A DNA stretch of 64,000 bases, taken from NCBI GenBank assembly GCA_034359265.1, contig CP136891.1:6834501-6898500 (forward strand), read 5' to 3'. The notes beneath the pieces were generated by a model, which had not been told where the DNA came from, ran no database searches, and was given only the letters and a program-made list of their open reading frames with translations. A program made the position numbers and the translations under genes. Origin of the DNA: Canna indica. Taxonomy: Eukaryota > Streptophyta > Magnoliopsida > Zingiberales > Cannaceae. Positions 57,825 to 64,000 of the stretch are shown piece after piece. Every line of letters starts with the position of its first letter. Positions within the stretch are counted from its first letter, which is position 1.

Positions 57825-57832
57825 TTATTCTG

Positions 57833-59389
57833 ACTCTTAAAGTGGCCGGCTTGTAGAACGGAGAAGACTATTAACCACAGCAGGCTGCTTGGAACATTCA
57901 AGTAGACCAACTTTGCGTTCTTTGTGGAACTCACAACAACACAACCAAACACATTACCACATTTTTCAAAATTGTACCTACACTACAAAAGGGTGGCCCT
58001 TGTTCCTTGATCTTTGCAATCTCTAGCCTTTCTCCTTTGCTTTCATGCCCTCACAGCTACTATGCAGCGGTCGCCGACGAAGAAACTTGCGTAGGTTTAA
58101 ACTCATCATGATTTAGGGATGAAGATCGAGCACAAACACACTTTTGAAAACAACATGCAGTTGAGCTTGCAATTCAAGTGCCCGCTAAAGTTTCTTCGCC
58201 CACCTTAATTAATTTAGTCGTTAAGATTTGTCGTTATATTATAACATGTATTAAAACACTTACTCTCCCTCCCCCTATTTGTATTTCTCACACTTGATAA
58301 ATACAAGATTTTATTCCTCAAAAAGAAAACAAATATCACATACATCTCAACATATATCTATAGGGAAGAGGGCAATTATCACTGAAGCACAAAGCAAAAG
58401 GATACTTAAGTATGCCTATCCAACAGATAACCCCTTTCACAGGACTAGTAGGAGTAAAAAACTAGCTACTCAAATGTCCAAGTCCAAACCCAACAGATTA
58501 CCCCTCGAATGTCTGAGCCCAACTCTATAATTGGATATTTGATTTTGGAGAACTTATCAAAACTGTTAAATATTTATCAAGAAATTTAAGATCTGGCCCT
58601 CATCAAAATGTCTTAGATTCTACTAGATGAATCGATCGAGTCGAATCAAATATGTCTATTTCTCTAGATTAATCAAGTTACGTAAAAATTCAACAAATAT
58701 ATTAATTAAATTCATTTACAAGCATGAGAAATTACATGTGTCGGCACCTTGCACATTTCTCATCTTTTCATCTTTCATCTTTCATCCCTCAGCTCTTCTT
58801 GTAGGGACGTGATTGTAATTAATACTATAAAATTTGCACCATCGACTTCATGTTTAACCTGTTGATGCCATGTGCAAGAGGTAGACCCAAAGGTGATTAA
58901 TTGCTATATAAATAAGCACTTGCATAGGAGAACTCTAATTAATTAAGAGGCGTTTGGGACTTTGGGTCTCTGCAAGTCAGCATGCTCGTCCTAAATATTA
59001 TTTGCATATAAATATCAAATATTATAAATTATATATATACTATATAATTTGAGACTTACGATTTACCATTATATATGTTTGTTTGGCCGAAAAAAAAAAT
59101 TGATAAAAGATTTGATTTCATCTGCAGTATGCATTTATCACATGCGGACTTTTTAGTTAACAATTCATTTACAACATTTAAGATTTAATTGAAAATATAT
59201 AATGTTGTAAATAAATTAGTTACAACTAATCAAATACGTGAACCCACTTGTAGCACTAGTGATAGTAATATTCGGATATATTATCTATAGGTCTTGGGTT
59301 TGATCCCTCGTCGTACGTAGCGTTTTATACATCTATTTTCACGTTTGTGCATGTGTACGTCTATGTGTTTTGTATTCTATTTTTATGTA
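57833..59389. other. Intergenic, no gene recognised
   Basis: A+T-rich. Short frames at 58279-58530 and 58627-58812 show no similarity. Confidence 0.5.
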
Positions 59390-59674
59390 TAGAATCGGTT
59401 CTTAGGTTTTGAAATCGGATCCTACATTGTTGGAACTTAGAACCGAACCCTACCCGATTCCGATTCCAATTCCGGATATCCTATTGAAACTTATTCATTT
59501 ATAGGTTTCAATACAGATTTCAATACAAGTTTCAATACAGGTTCCAACAAGATATAGATTTCAGGTACCGATTTCGATTATAGTTTTGATTTCTTAATTT
59601 TTATCTCGGATCCTATCCGAATTTAATTCGGGTCTACTCGAAACCAACCCGATGGGGTAAGTCCAACCGGTTCC
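59390..59674. mobile_element. Fragment of a hAT-like MITE cut by the CACTA element
   Basis: Words such as 'ggttttgaaatcggatccta', 'gttggaact', 'acccgattccgat' and 'gggtctactcgaaacc' match the interior of 16346-16827. Its right end is not visible before the CACTA insertion begins at 59675. Confidence 0.5.
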
Positions 59675-59689
59675 CACTACTAGAAAAAT

Positions 59690-60115
59690 GGGCATCAGCA
59701 ACGGCTGATGCCGTTGCTGAGCCGTTGCTGAGCCGTTGCTGAAGAGCATCAGCAACGGCCGAACCGTTGCAATAGAGCCGTGACAGAAAGTCGCGTTGCT
59801 GATAACTTAGCAACGGCTCAGCAGCGGCCGCTCGGGCCGTCGCTCAAAACATTATCAGCAACGGCCGCTCGGGCCGTCGCTAAAAACATTATCAGCAACG
59901 GCCGCTCGGGCCGTCGCTAAAACTATTATCAGCAATGGTGTTGCCATAGACCCGGAGCCGTTGCTGATAAGATTAATAGCAACAGCCGCTGAGTCCGTAG
60001 CAACACCGTTAGTAAAAACCCGTCGCTAAGCCATTGCTGTAGGTCATCAGCAACGGCTTTCGATACACTTTTAGCAACGGCTTTCCCACAGACGACCGTG
60101 GGAACGCCGTTGCTG
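59690..60115. repeat. Sub-terminal repeats of the outer CACTA copy
   Basis: 'atcagcaacggc' and its inverse 'gccgttgctgat' recur many times in both orientations. A unit of about 35 bp with 'cggccgctcgggccgtcgct' repeats three times at 59820-59925. Such arrays bind the TNPA protein in En/Spm. Confidence 0.85.
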
Positions 60116-60395
60116 ATGACGCCAACTGGGAAACAGGAAAATTTTAAATTTCCAATTTCCATTGATACATCGATACATTATCTGATACATAACTCACACA
60201 CCCATATCCTCATACACACATTCATTCACACATCACAAACACACCAAGATATACATCAAAACAATTATATTTCTATTGATAATTATCCACGATAGTATAA
60301 AAACAATTCAAATGAAAAATTGAAGTATCAATATCCAAACAAAATAAGTTAAACAAGTTCAATATCTCAGTAACAAAGTCAATATAAAAAAAATC

Positions 60396-61681
60396 TCACG
60401 ATGACGATGGATGATGGTCTGGATCATATGGCGGGGTCTGGAGTGCTTGAGTGTACACCGGCGTGGACGGACTCGAAGAAGATGGATTAGATGATGCCGA
60501 AGAGATGCCTGCTTCAGGATGACCTGATATGTTACGTAGCATAGCTTGTATATCCGCCATCATCTGACTCTGGCGCACCATTATCTCAGTCTGACGCGTG
60601 ACCGTGTCCTCTAGAGTCCTTATTCTCAGTCTTAAATTATAAATATATAATGAATAATTTAAACAAATATATAATTACCATAATGTATGTAGCGCGGTTG
60701 TGGATGTACTCTCCCGTCCCATGTGCTCGACGGTGAGTCCGCTCAAACACCGCCATCGGGGAGGGTCGCTGGACAGTCCCGTCATCCGACACCGTCGTCT
60801 ATATTTACAAAACAAATACATTAATTAGTACACATAGTAACAAATAAAATATATAATTGAAAGATATACTTACCATACGGTTCGCGTGCACTGCAAATGC
60901 AACAGAGCCGCCGGTGTGACGCGCTGCTCCCCCCGACATGCGATTTCTAGCCGCATTCCGAGAAACCTCCTGCCATCGATCCGTCGACCATATCCCCACG
61001 AGCTGATCCCATATATCCGGAGTAATCCAACCGGGGCCGTATCCCCGAGTCTCCGCGATGTTAGTGGTCCCAGCTCGGGCCATCGCCTGGGACCGAGCTT
61101 GCCCCAGCTGCCCGTTGTACCTTGCCCGGGAAATAGCCTCCCAGGCAGCGTAAATGAAGGGCCTTTGGTCCTCGGCCCATGTATAGCGAGCCTGCAAAAT
61201 AATAATATAAGTACTAATACTAATATATCATCATGCATGTAAAAAAAATAATAATACGTGCCTCAAACTCGCGCCATAACATGTCGACGTGCTCGCTAGG
61301 CACGTGAGACCACGTAGGCCATGCCCCGTGCATGTATCGTCGAATAGTAGAAGAAATGCTCCTCGGCACTTCTTCTTGCTCGAACCTGCACAACAAAAAT
61401 AAATTTTAATATTATATTATGATATAATAAATTTGTAATGATTCATAATTCATGATATATTACCGCTCCCCAATCACGCTAATCAATCAACGTGACTCTG
61501 TGGCTGGTGGAGGCTGCCACCTGTTCGGCCCGCGTGGCCGCCTGCGTCTGGATGTACTAGCCTCGGCAGTATCATCCTCATGAGGATCAGCAACAGGAGG
61601 ATCAGCAGCATGAGTAAGTGCTGGAGTCTCACCGATCGGAGACTCCGAAGCTCTCCTGCGTCGATAACCACGACTAGACAT
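60396..61681 (-). pseudogene. TNPA-like gene of the CACTA element (Ptta/En/Spm domain)
   Basis: Exon-like pieces in order on the minus strand: 61681-61487 (Arg/Pro-rich start, 'MSSRGYRRRRASESPI'), about 61388-61262 ('ISSTIRRYMHGAWPTWSHVP'), about 61193-60874 with the Transposase_24-type core ('QRPFIYAAWEAISRARYNGQ', 'GYGPGWITPDIWDQLVGIW', 'SRNAARNR'), about 60800-60684 ('PSPMAVFERTHRR', 'GTGEY'), and 60637-60396 (coiled end 'QSQMMADIQAMLRNISGH', then a Ser/Pro tail). A stop directly after the first piece ('PPPATESR') suggests either a splice I cannot place or decay. In En/Spm this class of protein binds the sub-terminal repeats. Confidence 0.7.
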
Positions 61682-61699
61682 ATCTGTCGAACAGACATA

Positions 61700-63022
61700 T
61701 AATCAGATTATTGTATAAATAGTAGAGATATATTTAATAAAATATATACTTTACAATTATTCCTCATCATCTGAATAATAGTCTTCGAATTCTTCTTCTT
61801 CTTCCTCTTCTTCCTCTTCTTCATCTTCTTCATCTCCAACTTCCTCAATTTCATGATCGTCATCATCAGCATATTCAACTTCTAATTAAATTGACGTTGT
61901 GTCTGCATCCTCGAGTATTGGAATAATACGATCCATAGCAGGAAGATCATCTTCTTGATAGAAACCAGGAGGATCATTTTCTCCTACTATCGGATCAATT
62001 TTTCCTCTACCTTTTGTCTTACAGACTACACGCCAATCTGCTCTATCTTTATTTCGAGCCGGATACTTCGCGTAATATACTTGTTCGGCTTGTGATGCCA
62101 ATATAAAAGGCTCATTTGCTGCCAATTTCGATTTGTAATTAACCTCAACAAGTTTGTATTTTGGATGAACTTTTATGCCCCTTTCTGTTGTATCGAACCA
62201 ATGACATCTAAATAGGATCACTGATTTCAAGCCGAAGTAGTGCAACTCTATCACTTCTTCCACCAGTCCATAAAAATCTATATCACATTCAACATAGGTT
62301 GTTCCTTTCACGCAGACCCCAGCATTCATCGTCTTCTTTGTAAATGAATATTCAACCGTGTGAAATTTATACCCGTTAACAAAATATCCGCTATAGCACG
62401 ACACAAGTCGCGACGGTCCACTAACAAACTCAAATATTCTTTCATCTATTTTAGCTCTGTGATCTTTGCTGTAAGTCTGAATCCAAGTAAGGAAATCACG
62501 ATTCCGTAATCTCTCCAATTCTTGATCGTTGTGAATAGAGTATTTTTGCACCATCTCAATGTCAAATATTTCAATGAATTGTTCAATCTCTGGACAATTG
62601 AGTAATACATACAAGTGTGTCAAATGATACTCTTCATCGCTTAAGTGTCGAGATGGACGAGAACCAAAAGCACGATCAGAGTGACAAAATATATTTAAAC
62701 GTCCATCTGAATGTCGAACACCCCCGTCATCGTTACGTGGAAGACGATCAAATCTTGTCTGTACTGTCGATTCAAAGTAAAATGAGCAGAATATTGAAAT
62801 TTCTTGGATGATATACGATTCAAATATTGATCCTTCAATAGCTGCGGTGTTCTTTACTTTTTTCTTCAGACGATTCATGTATCTTTCAAATAAGTACATC
62901 CAACGATATTGAACGGGGCCACCAACTCGTGCCTCGTATGCCAAGTGTATCGGTAGATGCTACATCGAGTCAAAAAATGCAGAAGGGAAAAACTGCTCCA
63001 GCTTGCATATGATTTCAACAAT
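61700..63022 (-). pseudogene. TNP2-type CACTA transposase, C-terminal half, broken
   Basis: 61886-62944 reads open for 352 residues: the DUF4218 part ('LGGPVQYRWMY'-like start 'VGGPVQYRWMYLFERYMNRL', 'EGSIFESYI') and the DUF4216 part ('VEEVIELHYFGLKSVILFRC', 'LVEVNYKSKLAANEPFILAS', 'QVYYAKYPA'). The DUF4218 frame continues upstream to 63022 ('KLEQFFPSAFFDSM') across an in-frame TAG near 62960, and downstream an in-frame TAA at 61886-61888 separates it from an acidic tail coded to about 61760. The catalytic Transposase_21 domain should lie further 5' but the inner CACTA copy begins at 63023. It is therefore disrupted by two nonsense codons and an insertion. Confidence 0.85.
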
Positions 63023-64000
63023 CACTACTAGAAAAATGGTCATCAGCAACGGCTGAGCCGTTGCTGAAAGGAATCAGCAACGGCTGAGCCGTTGCAATAA
63101 AGCCGTGACAGAAAGTCGCGTTGCTGATGACTTAGCAACGGATCAGCAACGGCCGCTCGGGCCGTCGCTCTAAACATTATCAGCAACGGCCGTTGGGCCG
63201 TCGCTAAAAATATTATCAGCAACGGTTTTACCACGGAACCGGAGCCGTTGCTGATAACATTAATAGCAACGGCCCCGAGTCCGTAGCAAAGCCGTTAGTA
63301 AAAACCCGTCGCTAAGCCGTTGCTGTAGGTCATCAGCAACGGTTGTCGATACACTTTTAGCAACGGCTTTCCCACGGCCATCCGTGGGAAAGCCGTTGCT
63401 GATGACCCATACCTGCAAACAGAAATATTTCAAATTTCTAATTTCCGTTGATACATTGATACATTTATCTGATACATAACTCACACACCCATACCCTCAT
63501 ACACACATCACAAACATCTCATACACATTCATTCACACATCACAAACACACCAAGATATACATCAAAACAATTATATTTATATTCATAATTATCCACGAT
63601 AGTATAAACACAATTCAAATGTAAAATTGAAGTATCAACATCTGAGTAACATAGTCAATATAAATTAAACAAGTTCAATATCTGAGTAACAAAGTCAATA
63701 TAAACAAAATCTCACGATGACGATGGAGGATGGCCTGGATCATATGGCGGGGTCTGGAGTGCTTGAGTGTACACCGGCGTGGACTGACTCGAGGATGATG
63801 GATTAGATGATGCCGAAGAGATGCCTGCTTCGGGATGACCCGACAAGTTGCGTAGCATAGCTTCTATATTCGCCATCGTCTGACTCTGGCGCTCCATCAA
63901 CTCAGTCTGACGCGCGACCGTCTCCTCTAGAGTCCTTATTCTGCTACTATGATCATAACTGGATCTAGAGGTGGACGGCCGCTCACCAGCGACCGGAGGG
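63023..64000 (-). mobile_element. CACTA transposon, inner copy, 3' end only
   Basis: Starts with the same CACTACTAGAAAAATGG terminus in the same orientation and repeats the sequence of 59675-60650 closely: sub-terminal repeats at 63040-63410, then the end of the TNPA-like gene on the minus strand (63712-63925; 'QSQTMANIEAMLRNLSGHPE'). It is inserted within the DUF4218 coding part of the outer copy; bases before it are 'caacaat'. The rest lies outside the window. Confidence 0.9.
63040..63410. repeat. Sub-terminal repeats of the inner CACTA copy
   Basis: Same 'cagcaacgg' / 'ccgttgctg' inverted array as at 59690-60115, with one fewer 35-bp unit. Confidence 0.85.

Larger units (their letters stand above)
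59675..63022 (-). mobile_element. CACTA (En/Spm) transposon, outer copy, visible part
   Basis: Begins with the terminus CACTACTAGAAAAATGG, which defines CACTA elements. Its genes run on the minus strand, so 59675 is the 3' end and the 5' end lies beyond the window, on the far side of the inner copy inserted at 63023. Sub-terminal repeats, a TNPA-like gene and the C-terminal half of a TNP2-type transposase are present. The 3-bp target duplication cannot be checked. Confidence 0.9.

Noticed and set aside
59280..59320. 'gggtttgatccctc' resembling a tRNA T-arm
   Set aside because: No matching acceptor stem, D-arm or anticodon arm could be drawn around it.
59690..60115. CRISPR-like array of short repeats
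   Set aside because: Repeats are in both orientations, abut without unique spacers of constant length, and lie just inside a CACTA terminus.
60886..61242. Plus-strand frame of 118 codons
   Set aside because: Shadow of the minus-strand TNPA-like coding sequence of the CACTA element.

Overview
This window looks like nuclear DNA of a flowering plant. Genes have many introns with GT-AG junctions, exons are much richer in G+C than the A+T-rich intergenic DNA, and the repeats are plant types: hAT, Mutator-like, CACTA, L1-type LINE, Ty1/copia and TRIM elements. The GC-rich first exons and the STAR1-type and XTH proteins fit a monocot, probably not a grass; that is inference. No bacterial, organellar, CRISPR, rRNA or tRNA feature was seen.

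Layout. 1-10.5 kb is a repeat graveyard: a broken receptor-kinase fragment between inverted repeats, a foldback element, a decayed LINE split by a hAT element, a 1.5 kb Mutator-like palindrome and a direct duplication. 11.3-12.5 kb holds an intact single-exon CDS for an ADA1/Hfi1-type subunit of the SAGA coactivator. 15.1-22.9 kb is again transposons, mainly a hAT element carrying a complete but dead copia retrotransposon. 23.2-36.8 kb is one 12-exon gene for a Rubisco-activase-like AAA+ protein, swollen by insertions in its introns, including a LINE that itself contains a TRIM. 38.1-39.9 kb, minus strand and convergent with it, is a four-exon gene for a STAR1/ABCI17-type ABC ATPase. 42.3-43.6 kb is another hAT element. 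46.3-49.1 kb, minus strand, holds two tandem xyloglucan endotransglucosylase/hydrolase (XTH) genes. 52.7-53.1 kb is a CLE peptide gene, and 56.4-57.0 kb a two-exon gene for a small secreted protein with a C-terminal Asp-Tyr motif. 59.7-64.0 kb is a CACTA element with a second copy of the same family inserted in its transposase gene; both run past the right edge or are cut by it.

The genes do not form one pathway. The two XTHs and STAR1 (whose rice orthologue works in UDP-glucose transport for aluminium tolerance) both touch the cell wall, and CLE and the DY peptide are signalling precursors, but I see no sign of co-regulation. All splice models were built by eye from reading-frame continuity, splice dinucleotides and family similarity; none has transcript support here.
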